NCBI GenBank assembly: GCA_017880805.1
Contig: JADGRP010000113.1
Span: forward strand, 1-46,776
Direction of reading: 5' to 3'
DNA length: 46,776 bases
From: Burkholderiales bacterium
GTDB lineage: Bacteria; Pseudomonadota; Gammaproteobacteria; Burkholderiales; Casimicrobiaceae
Positions 30,516-39,094 of the stretch are shown piece after piece. Position 1 is the stretch's first letter. Each line of letters starts with the position of its first letter. The notes beneath the pieces were generated by a model that was not told where the DNA came from, searched no databases, and worked only from the letters and a program-made list of their open reading frames with translations. A program made the translations under genes and the position numbers.

Positions 30516-31643
30516 CTACAAATCCGGGAGTACCGCCAGCAGGGGCTCGAGCGCCGCCGCTCCCAATTCGATGCTTCTCGCACCGCTCCATCCCGTCTCC
30601 GGGTCGGGCAGATTGGCGTTGTCCTTGAACGGCAGCTCCAGGGTGAGCGCGAGGCAGCCGTAGGTATGGCCGACGAACTTCGAGGCCAGCGCCAGGTTGA
30701 CCTTGGTGTCCTTGTCCGACGGATAGCCGTGGACGTCCTGGAAGTCGGGACTTGCGGTCTTGAACGCCGCAATGAAAGCCTGCTGCAGGTCCGCCTGCTT
30801 GGCCGAAAATCCCGGCAGGCGCTCTCCGCCGTCGACGAATACGTACGGCAGCGCCTCGTCGCCGTGGACGTCGAGAAACGCGTCGACGCCTGTTTCAGCC
30901 ATCGCGGCGCGAACGTGCAGCACCTCGGGACTGCGCTCGGCGCTTGGCGCGAGCCACTCGCGGTTGAGGTTGGCGCCCGCCGCATTGGTGCGCAGATTGC
31001 CGCGCACGCTGCCGTCCGGATTCATGTTGGGCACGATATGCACGACCGCCCGCGCAAGCAGCGCCTGCGCCACCGGGTCGCCGGTGTTCAGCAAGCGCTC
31101 CAACATGCCGTCGACAAACCACTCCGCCATGGTCTCGCCCGGATGCTGGCGCGCGATCACCCACAACACGTGTCTTCCGGCACCGGGCGCGCCTACGGAG
31201 ACCACGTTCATGTCGCGGCCCTCGACGCTGCTGCCTAGGTCGCGAACGCGGGCGAGCGGCGATGCCTCGGCACGGCCGAGCAGATCGAGGTGGCGCTCCC
31301 AGGAATACGGCTCGAAGTATGCGTAGTAGACCGAGTCGCGCTGCGGCACATGGCTGATCACGAGGCGATGGCCGTCGAATGCGGTCGGAACGCGGAACCA
31401 ATGACGATGGTCATACGATGCGACGGCGCGGTAATTCCGCCAACCCTCGACATAGGTGCATAGCCCGGCGTTCTCCAAGGCGATGCGACAGGCCTGCCCG
31501 GCGCCACCCTGCACTCGGAAATAGAACCATTGCCGGAACTCGGCATGCGAGTCGGACCGAACGTTGAGACGAATGTCGTCGCACGTATTCGAATCGATGA
31601 CTTCGATCGCGCCTGCGTCGAAGGCACTGCTGATTTTGATCAT
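30516..31643 (-). CDS. M14-family zinc carboxypeptidase, cytosolic carboxypeptidase type
   Basis: Predicted cytoplasmic metallocarboxypeptidase. The 375-residue protein begins MIKISSAFDAGAIEV, the N-terminal beta-sandwich module of the CCP-like subfamily (up to about 120). The M14 catalytic domain follows, with zinc ligands His167 and Glu170 in RQHPGETMAEWF and His260 in DVHGDE, NMNPDGSVRGNLRTNAAG with the substrate-binding Arg/Asn pair, and the catalytic glutamate in TLELPFKDN (Glu336). All key residues are present. No signal peptide is seen. Relatives in eukaryotes remove glutamates from tubulin; bacterial substrates are unknown. The ATG lacks a Shine-Dalgarno; an upstream in-frame ATG at 31718 is possible but gives a non-conserved extension. 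It leads the group with the ParA-like and TIR-Sel1 genes and is divergent from ttcA. Confidence 0.9.
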   Translation of the reverse strand: MIKISSAFDAGAIEVIDSNTCDDIRLNVRSDSHAEFRQWFYFRVQGGAGQACRIALENAGLCTYVEGWRNYRAVASYDHRHWFRVPTAFDGHRLVISHVPQRDSVYYAYFEPYSWERHLDLLGRAEASPLARVRDLGSSVEGRDMNVVSVGAPGAGRHVLWVIARQHPGETMAEWFVDGMLERLLNTGDPVAQALLARAVVHIVPNMNPDGSVRGNLRTNAAGANLNREWLAPSAERSPEVLHVRAAMAETGVDAFLDVHGDEALPYVFVDGGERLPGFSAKQADLQQAFIAAFKTASPDFQDVHGYPSDKDTKVNLALASKFVGHTYGCLALTLELPFKDNANLPDPETGWSGARSIELGAAALEPLLAVLPDL

Positions 31644-31808
31644 GGAATAGTCAGGAGATTCGAAAGCGGGGGTGCCGTCGCCGGGGCGCGGTGCGAACGC
31701 AGCGCCGTATGCTACCATCGCCGGCGCTATGCACCATGAGCGCGCGCGAGTCTCGCGGCTGGCGTTGCGAGGCGCGGTAACTTAAGTGCGTCGACGATCG
31801 GAACCCTG

Positions 31809-32738
31809 ATGGACATCGCCAACTCCGTGCTCCCAAGCTCTGCCGCGCGGGCAGACGGCGACACGCGGCGCCGGGAGTTCGAAGCCAACAAGCTGCGAAA
31901 GCGCCTGCGGCGTCAGGTCGGCGAAGCGATTGGCGACTTCGCAATGATCGAAGCCGGTGACAAGGTGATGGTATGCATGTCCGGCGGCAAGGACAGCTAC
32001 GGCTTGCTCGACATGCTGCTGTCGCTCCAGAAACGCGCGCCGATCCGGTTCGACATTGTCGCCGTCAATCTCGACCAGAAGCAGCCGGGTTTCCCCGGCG
32101 ACGTGCTGCCCTCGTATCTCGCCGGGCTCGGCGTGCCGTTTCATATCGAGGAGCAGGATACCTACGGCGTCGTCAAGCGCGTCATTCCCGACGGCGGCAC
32201 GATGTGCTCGCTGTGTTCGCGATTGCGCCGCGGCGTCCTGTACCGGGTGGCGACCGAGCTGGGTGCCACCAAGATAGCGCTCGGCCATCACCGCGACGAT
32301 ATTCTCGCGACCTTCTTTCTCAATCTTTTTTTCGCCGCCAAGATCAAGACCATGCCGCCCAAGCTGGTCTCGGACGACGGCAAGCACGTGGTCATTCGTC
32401 CGCTCGCTTACGTTCGCGAGCGCGACCTCGCCCGCTATGCCGAGGCGATGGCGTTTCCCATCATTCCCTGCAACCTCTGCGGCTCGCAGGAGCACCTGCA
32501 GCGCAAGCAGGTCGGCGCGATGCTGCGCGAATGGGAGAAGAAACATCCGGGCAGGGTCGAGACCGTGTTCAATGCGCTGTCGAACGTCGTGACGACTCAC
32601 CTGCTCGATCGCAAGCTGCAGGACTTCGGCGCGGTTCGCGCCGCCGGCACACCGGTGGCGGAGGGCGACATCGCGTTCGATGACCCGTGCGCCGCCATTC
32701 CGGCCGCGCTGCGCATGGCCCTCGACCGCTCCGATTAG
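31809..32738 (+). CDS. ttcA: tRNA 2-thiocytidine(32) synthetase
   Basis: Installs sulfur at C32 of certain tRNAs using ATP and an Fe-S cluster. The 309-residue protein has the PP-loop SGGKDS (58-63) after KVMVCM, the cluster-binding CxxC in [12 protein letters not shown] (Cys133, Cys136), [17 protein letters not shown] and the second CxxC in [14 protein letters not shown] (Cys221, Cys224). All are diagnostic of TtcA rather than TilS or ThiI. It is transcribed away from the carboxypeptidase gene over a 165-bp gap that must contain both promoters; no convincing boxes were identified there. Confidence 0.95.
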   Translation: MDIANSVLPSSAARADGDTRRREFEANKLRKRLRRQVGEAIGDFAMIEAGDKVMVCMSGGKDSYGLLDMLLSLQKRAPIRFDIVAVNLDQKQPGFPGDVLPSYLAGLGVPFHIEEQDTYGVVKRVIPDGGTMCSLCSRLRRGVLYRVATELGATKIALGHHRDDILATFFLNLFFAAKIKTMPPKLVSDDGKHVVIRPLAYVRERDLARYAEAMAFPIIPCNLCGSQEHLQRKQVGAMLREWEKKHPGRVETVFNALSNVVTTHLLDRKLQDFGAVRAAGTPVAEGDIAFDDPCAAIPAALRMALDRSD

Positions 32739-32782
32739 CGGCGCAGAGTGGAACGGTACGCCCTGACGGCCGTCGATAAGCC

Positions 32783-33433
32783 GTGACCGCAATCCGTACT
32801 TTCGCAGCGAACGTATGGCGGCGGCGGTGGATCGCGTGTGCGCTCGCGCTCTGCTTCGCCGCCGCGTTGCCCGCGCTCGCCGCGGATCCGCCTTCCGAGC
32901 CGCTCTCCGGTGACGCGTTGCTTCAGGCGCTGCGCAGCGGCGGGCTGATCCTCTATTTCCGGCACACGTCGACCGACTTCGGGCAGAACGACGATGCCAT
33001 GAGCGGCTACGAGGACTGTGTGCGGCAGCGCAATCTGACCGATCGTGGACGCGAGGAAGCACGCCGCATCGGCGCCGTCATCAAGCGCTTGGGCATCCCG
33101 ATCGGCGACGTTCTCGCCAGCCCTTTCTGCCGGACGCGCGAAACAGCGCAGCTGATCTTTGGTCGGACGACGGTTGCCCCTGCCGTACGCGGCGGCCCCG
33201 CGCGCCCCGACACCGACGATCGCTATACCGAATTGCGCAAGCTTCTGTCGACGCCGCCGCGAGCAGGAACCAATCTCGCGATCGCCAGCCACGGCAACCC
33301 GTTTCATGCGGTGGCGGACACGACATATCTGGCCGAAGGTGAAGCGGCGGTGATCCGGCCACTCGGCGCACAAGGATTCCGAATCGAGGCGCGTATTCCG
33401 AAGGACGGTTGGGACGCGCTCGCCGTTCCATAG
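32783..33433 (+). CDS. Histidine phosphatase superfamily protein, exported
   Basis: A 216-residue protein with a signal peptide (basic start, core WIACALALCFAAALPALA, cut near 34) followed by a short histidine phosphatase domain. The catalytic histidine sits in LILYFRHTSTDF (Arg60-His61), with RNLTDRGREEARRIG, ASPFCRTRETAQLIFG and the second histidine in IASHGNPFHAV. The usual RHG is RHT here, which is seen in periplasmic members and does not remove catalytic residues. The GTG start is chosen because it gives a proper signal peptide. It follows ttcA by 44 bp but the functions look unrelated. The substrate is unknown. Confidence 0.85.
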   Translation: MTAIRTFAANVWRRRWIACALALCFAAALPALAADPPSEPLSGDALLQALRSGGLILYFRHTSTDFGQNDDAMSGYEDCVRQRNLTDRGREEARRIGAVIKRLGIPIGDVLASPFCRTRETAQLIFGRTTVAPAVRGGPARPDTDDRYTELRKLLSTPPRAGTNLAIASHGNPFHAVADTTYLAEGEAAVIRPLGAQGFRIEARIPKDGWDALAVP

Positions 33434-33451
33434 AACGACTCCCGCACTACA

Positions 33452-34150
33452 TCAACGGACCACGTCCTTGGTCTGCCCGAAAAGGATCTTCTTCTCGGCG
33501 TCGGTTTGAATGCCGCCGGTCCCCGGATTGATTTCCTTGGCCCTGGCGTACGCACGCTGCGTTGCCGGGCGCGCCTTGATGGCTTCCTTCCAGCGCTTCA
33601 AATGGGGAAAGTCTTCGATGTTCTGGCTCTGCCGCTCGGGCAGCACCCAGGTGTAACTTGCCATGTCGGCGATAGTGTATTCGCCAGTGATGAACTCACG
33701 GTCGGCAAGACGCTTGTTGAGCACCGCGTAGAGCCGTCCCGTCTCATTGACGTAGCGGTCGATCGCGTACGGAAGTTTCTCCGGCGCGTAATGCGCGAAA
33801 TGATGATTCTGACCGGCCATTGGACCGAGGTTGCCCATCTGCCAGAACAACCATTGGATGCAGTCCAGACGTGCGCGTATGTCACGCGAAATGAAGCGCC
33901 CGATCTTGTCGGCGAGATACAGAAGGATCGCCCCCGACTCGAACATGGCGATCGGGGCGCCGCCATCGGTCGGCGCCTGATCGACGATCGCCGGAATGCG
34001 GTTGTTGGGCGAGATTTTCAGGAATTCCGGCTTGAACTGATCGCCCTTGCCGATGTTCACCGGATGGATCGTATACGGCATCCCCGTTTCCTCGAGGAAC
34101 ATCGTGATCTTGTGCCCGTTGGGCGTGGTCCAGTAGTACAGGTCGATCAT
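33452..34150 (-). CDS. yfcG: YfcG-like glutathione S-transferase (disulfide-bond oxidoreductase)
   Basis: Nu-class GST homologue. The 232-residue protein has MIDLYYWTTPNGHKITMFLE at the start, ISPNNRIPAIVD and FESGAILLYLADKIG in the thioredoxin-like domain (1-85), then an alpha-helical domain with QWLFWQMGNLGPMAGQNHHF, nearly the same as in E. coli YfcG. The Thr-Pro-Asn-Gly motif places a threonine and asparagine at the glutathione site instead of Tyr, Ser or Cys, as in YfcG, which has disulfide reductase activity. The last 15 residues are poorly conserved. It lies 35 bp after the SDR stop on the same strand and is probably co-transcribed with it; the joint role is not clear. Confidence 0.9.
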   Translation of the reverse strand: MIDLYYWTTPNGHKITMFLEETGMPYTIHPVNIGKGDQFKPEFLKISPNNRIPAIVDQAPTDGGAPIAMFESGAILLYLADKIGRFISRDIRARLDCIQWLFWQMGNLGPMAGQNHHFAHYAPEKLPYAIDRYVNETGRLYAVLNKRLADREFITGEYTIADMASYTWVLPERQSQNIEDFPHLKRWKEAIKARPATQRAYARAKEINPGTGGIQTDAEKKILFGQTKDVVR

Positions 34151-34185
34151 CGGTGTGCTCGAGTTGGGTCGGGTTTGAGTAAAGT

Positions 34186-34965
34186 TCAGAACGTACCGGG
34201 ATAGCCGCCGCCGTCGATCAGCACGTTCTGTCCCACGATATAGCCGGCCTGCGCGCTGCACAGAAACGCGCAGGCCGCCCCGAATTCGGCCGCGCTGCCG
34301 AAGCGTCCGGCCGGATTCGCGCTCATCTGCGCCTTGCGCAATTCCTCGACCGGCTTGCGCGCGGCTTTCGCTCGCATCTCGAGGTTGCCGCGCAGACGAT
34401 CGGTATCGAACGGACCGGGGAGCAGATTGTTGATGGTCACGTTATGCCGCGCCACCTTGCGCGCGAGGCCGGCGACAAAGCCTGTCAGCCCGCTGCGCGC
34501 ACCGTTTGACAATCCGAGTATGTCGATCGGCGCCTTGACCGCCGACGAGGTGATATTGACGATCCGGCCGAATTCGCGCGCGATCATGCCGTCGAGGGTG
34601 GCTTTGATCAGCTCGATCGGCGTGAGCATGTTGGCGTCGATGGCGCGAATCCACATATCGCGATCCCACTCGCGAAAGTCGCCCGGCGGCGGCCCGCCCG
34701 CATTGTTGACCAGAATATCCGGCTCTGGACACGCCGCCAACGCCGCAGCACGTCCCTCGGGCGTGGTGATGTCGCAGGCGAGCCATTGCACCGCGCGGCC
34801 CGACATCGTGCCGATTTCCTCCGCCGTCTTGCGCACAACGCTTTCAGTGCGCGCAAGAATCGTGACCGCAACGCCTTCGCGCGCCAGCGCCTCGGCGCAA
34901 CCGCGCCCGAGCCCCTTGCTTGCCGCGCACACCAGCGCCTTGCGGCCGGCAATGCCCAGGTCCAC
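34186..34965 (-). CDS. Short-chain dehydrogenase/reductase (SDR family, FabG-like)
   Basis: NAD(P)-dependent oxidoreductase of 259 residues with a complete classical SDR core: the cofactor-binding VCAASKGLGRGCAEALAREG (the usual TGxxxGxG is ASKGLGRG), DILVNNAGGPP and ITSSAVKAP with the catalytic serine. The position of the usual YxxxK is occupied by LSNGARSGL, so the tyrosine and lysine are not visible. That places it among the atypical SDRs often labelled 3-oxoacyl-ACP reductase. INNLLPGPFDTDR and a C-terminal NVLIDGGGYPGTF are present. The GTG start shares one base with the TAG stop of the upstream solute-receptor gene, so the two are coupled. The reaction cannot be assigned, and catalysis may be altered given the missing residues. 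Confidence 0.88.
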   Translation of the reverse strand: MDLGIAGRKALVCAASKGLGRGCAEALAREGVAVTILARTESVVRKTAEEIGTMSGRAVQWLACDITTPEGRAAALAACPEPDILVNNAGGPPPGDFREWDRDMWIRAIDANMLTPIELIKATLDGMIAREFGRIVNITSSAVKAPIDILGLSNGARSGLTGFVAGLARKVARHNVTINNLLPGPFDTDRLRGNLEMRAKAARKPVEELRKAQMSANPAGRFGSAAEFGAACAFLCSAQAGYIVGQNVLIDGGGYPGTF

Positions 34966-36017
34966 TAGCTGCCCTGAAAGTTGTAAACGTTGGGAAAGAA
35001 CAAATCCTTCCACGACGCCGGCCGATCCTTGATGGTGCCGACCTTGGCCATGAACTCCGCCGTCTTCATGATGCTCTTCGGCGTCAGCGTGTACTCGACC
35101 AGCGGGTCCTGCATCATCTTGAGGAGCTCGTCGACGCTTTCCTTCGTCCCCGACATGCGCTTGTAAACTTCTGCCGCGGCGCGCTTGTCGCGGTTGATCG
35201 TCGCGGTGGCTTCCTCGAACGCAGCCACGAAGGCGGCATAGGCCTTCGGATTGGCATCGCGGAACTTGGTCGTGGACCAGACCAGATTGAACGTCGCCGG
35301 CCCGCCGAGTATGTCGTAATTGTTGAGGATGCTGCGTATGCCGGGCTTGGCCACTTCCTGATATTGAAACGGCGGCGAGCTGAAATGCGCGGTGATGGTG
35401 CCACTGCCGGCGAGCAGCGCGGTCATCGCGTCCGGGTGCGGCAGCGACACCGTCAGCGGATCGAGCTTGGCGTAATTCTGCTCGCCGAACTCCTTGGCCG
35501 CGGCCATCTCCAGCAGCAGCGCCTGCGTCGACACCTTGACCGTGGTCACCGCGATCTTGTCCTGATCGGTGAAATCGCGGATCGATTTCACGTTCGGATT
35601 CGACGTCACAAGATTCACCGGCATCGAGTTGAGCGCGCCGACGCCTTTCACCTCATTCGGCGTGCCGTGAGTCTTCGCCCACAGCGTGATCAGCGACGGG
35701 ACTCCGCCGGTGCCGAAATCGAGACTCCCGGAGAGGAGCGCGTCGTTCATCGCCCCCGGACCGCCCAGCTTGGCCCACGTCACCTTGATCTCGCCCAGGC
35801 CAGCCGCCTGCGCCTGCTTCTCGACGAGCTTGGAGTCCTCCATGATCATCAAGGCGAGATAGGACAAGCCGAATTGCTGGGCCGCGCGGACGTCACTGGT
35901 TTCGGCTTGCGCCGGATCGGTCCTCAATGCAACCGCGGCCGTGACGAGCAGCAACGCGCAAACGAAACGCGCACTCGAACCGGAGATGGTGAACATCGAC
36001 GTTGAACCGACGCGCAT
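34965..36017 (-). CDS. ABC-type solute-binding protein, NMT1/TauA-like
   Basis: Periplasmic receptor of about 350 residues with a signal peptide (hydrophobic core FVCALLLVTAAVAL, cut after AQA) and two lobes typical of nitrate/sulfonate/taurine-type binding proteins: AAQQFGLSYLALMIMEDSKLV, GGPGAMNDALLSGSLDFGTG, LNSMPVNLVTSNPNV and KIAVTTVKVSTQALLLEMAA. Two ATG starts are possible, at 36017 and 35996; both give a usable signal peptide and neither has a good Shine-Dalgarno. No permease or ATPase gene is adjacent, so it is an orphan receptor. Its stop overlaps the SDR start by one base, suggesting that ligand uptake and SDR activity may be linked. Ligand unknown. Confidence 0.87.
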   Translation of the reverse strand: MRVGSTSMFTISGSSARFVCALLLVTAAVALRTDPAQAETSDVRAAQQFGLSYLALMIMEDSKLVEKQAQAAGLGEIKVTWAKLGGPGAMNDALLSGSLDFGTGGVPSLITLWAKTHGTPNEVKGVGALNSMPVNLVTSNPNVKSIRDFTDQDKIAVTTVKVSTQALLLEMAAAKEFGEQNYAKLDPLTVSLPHPDAMTALLAGSGTITAHFSSPPFQYQEVAKPGIRSILNNYDILGGPATFNLVWSTTKFRDANPKAYAAFVAAFEEATATINRDKRAAAEVYKRMSGTKESVDELLKMMQDPLVEYTLTPKSIMKTAEFMAKVGTIKDRPASWKDLFFPNVYNFQGS

Positions 36018-36028
36018 AGTGCGATGCG

Positions 36029-36982
36029 CTATGCCAGTTGCGAAATGCCCGCCAGCAGCCATCCCGACGACCCATTGACGGGCTTGGTCAGGTTCCATAT
36101 TTCATCGACGGACTTCGGCAGCGGTTCGCCGTCCTCGCGCATCAGACCGGTAAAGCGCACGCTAGCCCAGTATTTGTCGCCCTCGTTCGTCACGTCGAGA
36201 ACGTCGGCATCGAGCGTGACGATTTCGGTGGGTTGGTGTCCGACGCGTTCGTCGAGCTCGCGTCCGATTTCAGCGTTCATCTCCGAGGTCATCACACTTG
36301 AGAGTGCCGCGCGGTCGGCGTTGTCGTACGACCGCTGAATCTCGACATATTGCCGCTTCGCCTCTTTCGCGAATCCCTCCGCGTCGAATCCTGGAGGTAG
36401 CGGCTTCCGCGCTATGCCGAAGGCTGGCGTCGTGGGTTCCGCCGCCGATAGGGGCTCGACCCTTTCTGCGCCTCGCCATGCCGGAGCCGGAGGCGATTCA
36501 TAGCTCGCACGTGCATTGTCGTTCGCGCTTGCTCCGGCATATTGCACGGGGCCCGACGTTTGCCGGCGACCCAGAAACAGTCGCAGCAGGAAGATCGCGG
36601 CGACGACGACAAGCCCAATCAGGAGCAGGCTTCCGAATCCTTCCGACATTCCGAAATGCGACATCAACGCAGCAAGGCCGAGGCCGGCGGCAATCCCCGC
36701 GATCGGTCCGAGCCAGCGCGACGCTCCCGATGGCGCTGGGGTCGGCGCGGCGCCGGGCGCCGCTTTCGCCGCGCCCGCTGCAACAGGTGTCGACGGTTGC
36801 GGCTGCGTTGCGGCATTGCCTGCGGGTGTGGTCGGAGCAGGTGCGGGTCGCGACGGCGTGATGCTTTCGCGTTGCGCACCAAGGCTGCGACCGCCGCCCA
36901 TGCGTCGGGCGTCAGCGAGATCACATACGAAAAGCGTCAATGCGGCAAGCGCGGCAACAAAAAGGATGGATGTGCGTTGCAT
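36029..36982 (-). CDS. Tim44-domain membrane-associated protein
   Basis: A 317-residue protein with an N-terminal signal or anchor segment (SILFVAALAALTLFVCDLADA). A Pro/Ala/Thr-rich stretch (about 45-90) is followed by two more hydrophobic helices (about 95-135: GPIAGIAAGLGLAALMSHFG, then SLLLIGLVVVAAIFLLRLFLG) and a C-terminal Tim44-like domain starting GFDAEGFAKEAKRQYVEIQ and containing VTLDADVLDVTNEGDKYWASVRF. This arrangement is common in betaproteobacteria next to ubiquinone or envelope genes and has no firm function. GGAG eight bases before the ATG supports the start. It ends 12 bases before the solute-receptor start and may be co-transcribed. Confidence 0.85.
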   Translation of the reverse strand: MQRTSILFVAALAALTLFVCDLADARRMGGGRSLGAQRESITPSRPAPAPTTPAGNAATQPQPSTPVAAGAAKAAPGAAPTPAPSGASRWLGPIAGIAAGLGLAALMSHFGMSEGFGSLLLIGLVVVAAIFLLRLFLGRRQTSGPVQYAGASANDNARASYESPPAPAWRGAERVEPLSAAEPTTPAFGIARKPLPPGFDAEGFAKEAKRQYVEIQRSYDNADRAALSSVMTSEMNAEIGRELDERVGHQPTEIVTLDADVLDVTNEGDKYWASVRFTGLMREDGEPLPKSVDEIWNLTKPVNGSSGWLLAGISQLA

Positions 36983-37186
36983 CGATTTCTCCGGTGCTGG
37001 CTCCGACAATATGGCGGTCAACGGTTGCGAATGCAAGGGCGCATGTCGATGACGCTCCGGTCCGCGGTTCTTATTGTGAAGAGCGTATAAAGAACGAATC
37101 AATGCGTCCGGATGGGGCACGATACCACTTCCGCGACAATCCAAACCGTCGCCATGCCAGGAGGGAAACCGGCGAAGTGGCGCTGC

Positions 37187-38425
37187 CTAATCGGCAGCCT
37201 GCGCGCTTGTCGCGCCGAGGCGAACGGTGCGCCGCACCTGAATCACGGTGCCGATCGCCAGGAACAAACACACCGAAATTGCGGCGAAGACAATTCGCGG
37301 CGAGCCGTGATCGAGGAGCGCACCCATGGCCACCGGCCCGAGCGTCGCACCCAGGTCGAGGCCCGAATACACGAAACCGTAGATGCGGCCGGAAGCGCCC
37401 GGCGGAGTCGCGCCTCGAACGATCATGTCGCGCGACGGCCCGGTCGATCCTATGGCGAAGCCGGTCAGCGCAAGCATCGGAATGGCCCACGGCGCGATCG
37501 CCGGCGAAACCGCGATCAGCATGATCAGCGACGCGCCGACCGCGAGCCCGGTCGCCGCGACGCGGTCATGACGCGCGGTTCGCGCGGCGAGAAACCCGCC
37601 GGCGAAAATGCCGGCCGTGCTTCCCAGCAGATAGGCCGTGATGGCGGAGGTCGCGATCGCCAGCGGAATATCGTAGGCGGCGTTGAGACTGGTACCGACA
37701 AAGGTCTGGATGCCGATAGTCGCCAGGGTCAACACGCAGAAGTAGGCGAAGCAAAGCAGGATCGGCGTCTGACGGAAAAGATCGATGCTGCCGGCCAGCG
37801 TGTGCTGCGGAGGATTCGTGCCATGAGCGCGGCTCCGTAGCACGCTGCTCTGTGTCGCGAGCAGCGCCAACGCAACCAGCCCCGCCACGCCCATCACCAG
37901 GAGCGCGGTCCGCCATCCGAGGACGCCACCGAGTCCGTAACTGACGATGGGCGCCAGCGCGTAGCCGAGGCTGCCGCCAATGCCGTGCGAGCTGTATGCG
38001 TGGCCGAGACGGCGCGGATCGACATTGGCATTGAGCACCGCGAAGTCCGCTGGATGAAAAACTCCATTGCCGATGCCCATGAGCGCGGCCAGCGGAAACA
38101 ACCAGGCGATCCCGGGAACCCCGCCGGCAAGCAGCGTCCCACCCGCGAGCAAGCCCAGGCCACCGAGCAGCACCGGTCGGGCCCCGAAGCGGTCGACGGC
38201 GAAGCCCGCGCCGAACTGGCACAGGCCGCTTGCGACGTAAAAGGTGCTCACCAGCGCGCCCAGGGTCGCATAGCTCACGCCGAATTCCGCGCGCAGCAGT
38301 GGAAACAGCGGCGGCAGGACGAGCTGGAAGAAGTGCGACATGCCGTGTGCGACTCCGACCACGCCAATCACGCGGACATCGCGGCGAAAGGATAGTGTGT
38401 CGGCGGGAGATGAGGCAGAAGTCAC
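37187..38425 (-). CDS. Major facilitator superfamily transporter
   Basis: A 412-residue membrane protein with about 12 hydrophobic helices. The MFS motif between helices 2 and 3 appears as GFAVDRFGARPVLLGG. HGMSHFFQLVLPPLFPLLRAEFG in helix 1 and GIGNGVFHPADFAVLN in helix 4 resemble fosmidomycin-resistance-type (Fsr) and cyanate-type exporters. The substrate is not predictable. A TATAAT hexamer at 38473-38478 on the minus strand lies 48 bp upstream and may be its -10 box, with no clear -35. It is transcribed away from msrB over a 263-bp gap in which nothing else was identified, and is 204 bp upstream of the Tim44 gene. Confidence 0.88.
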   Translation of the reverse strand: MTSASSPADTLSFRRDVRVIGVVGVAHGMSHFFQLVLPPLFPLLRAEFGVSYATLGALVSTFYVASGLCQFGAGFAVDRFGARPVLLGGLGLLAGGTLLAGGVPGIAWLFPLAALMGIGNGVFHPADFAVLNANVDPRRLGHAYSSHGIGGSLGYALAPIVSYGLGGVLGWRTALLVMGVAGLVALALLATQSSVLRSRAHGTNPPQHTLAGSIDLFRQTPILLCFAYFCVLTLATIGIQTFVGTSLNAAYDIPLAIATSAITAYLLGSTAGIFAGGFLAARTARHDRVAATGLAVGASLIMLIAVSPAIAPWAIPMLALTGFAIGSTGPSRDMIVRGATPPGASGRIYGFVYSGLDLGATLGPVAMGALLDHGSPRIVFAAISVCLFLAIGTVIQVRRTVRLGATSAQAAD

Positions 38426-38688
38426 GGCGGCGGAATCCGGAAGCGTTCGAAAGCTTGCGGTCGCAAAATTGAATTATACCGAATCCCGCATCGGCGCGGC
38501 GCCGCTGGCCGCCGTTCGGCGATCGCGCCAAGCGTAAAATCCATGCAGCGCCGCATGAGCGCGCGTGATGTGCATGGACCTGTACGTGAATCTGCAGCGG
38601 CGCGGAGGGAACGCGAAGCCGCGGCGGCACTCCAATAGCCGGCCACGCATTTCGCCGCCAGACAACCCGCAACCAAGGAGACGCTGTC

Positions 38689-39090
38689 ATGGCAGACAAG
38701 GTAAGCAAGACCGACGCCGAATGGAAAGCCGTGCTCGCGCCGGAGCAGTATCGGATCACCCGCCAGAAAGGCACCGAGGCACCTTTCAGCGGTGAGTACT
38801 GGGACAAGGAAGAACCCGGGCGCTATCGCTGCTCGTGCTGCGGCACCCTGCTCTTCGATGCCGAAACCAAATTCGACGCCGGTTGCGGATGGCCGAGCTT
38901 TTACGCGCCGGCCGGCACCGAAGCCGTCCGCACCGAGGACGACAACAGCCGTCTGATGCGCCGTACCGAGGTGTTGTGCGCAACGTGCGATGCGCATCTC
39001 GGCCACGTCTTCGACGACGGTCCCCAGCCTACCGGACAGCGCTATTGCATGAACTCGGCATCGCTCAAGTTCGAGCCGAAGAAAGAGTGA
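38689..39090 (+). CDS. msrB: Peptide methionine (R)-S-oxide reductase
   Basis: Repairs the R-form of methionine sulfoxide in proteins. The 133-residue protein has the four zinc cysteines in CSCCG (Cys48, Cys51) and [16 protein letters not shown] (Cys97, Cys100), [10 protein letters not shown] with Cys66 and the catalytic Cys120 in [11 protein letters not shown]. No signal peptide, so it is cytoplasmic. AAGGAG lies about nine bases before the ATG. The response regulator gene begins four bases after its stop, so msrB and the two-component genes may form one transcript that continues toward degP. A link between protein oxidation repair and envelope stress is plausible but unproven. Confidence 0.95.
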   Translation: MADKVSKTDAEWKAVLAPEQYRITRQKGTEAPFSGEYWDKEEPGRYRCSCCGTLLFDAETKFDAGCGWPSFYAPAGTEAVRTEDDNSRLMRRTEVLCATCDAHLGHVFDDGPQPTGQRYCMNSASLKFEPKKE

Positions 39091-39094
39091 CGCC

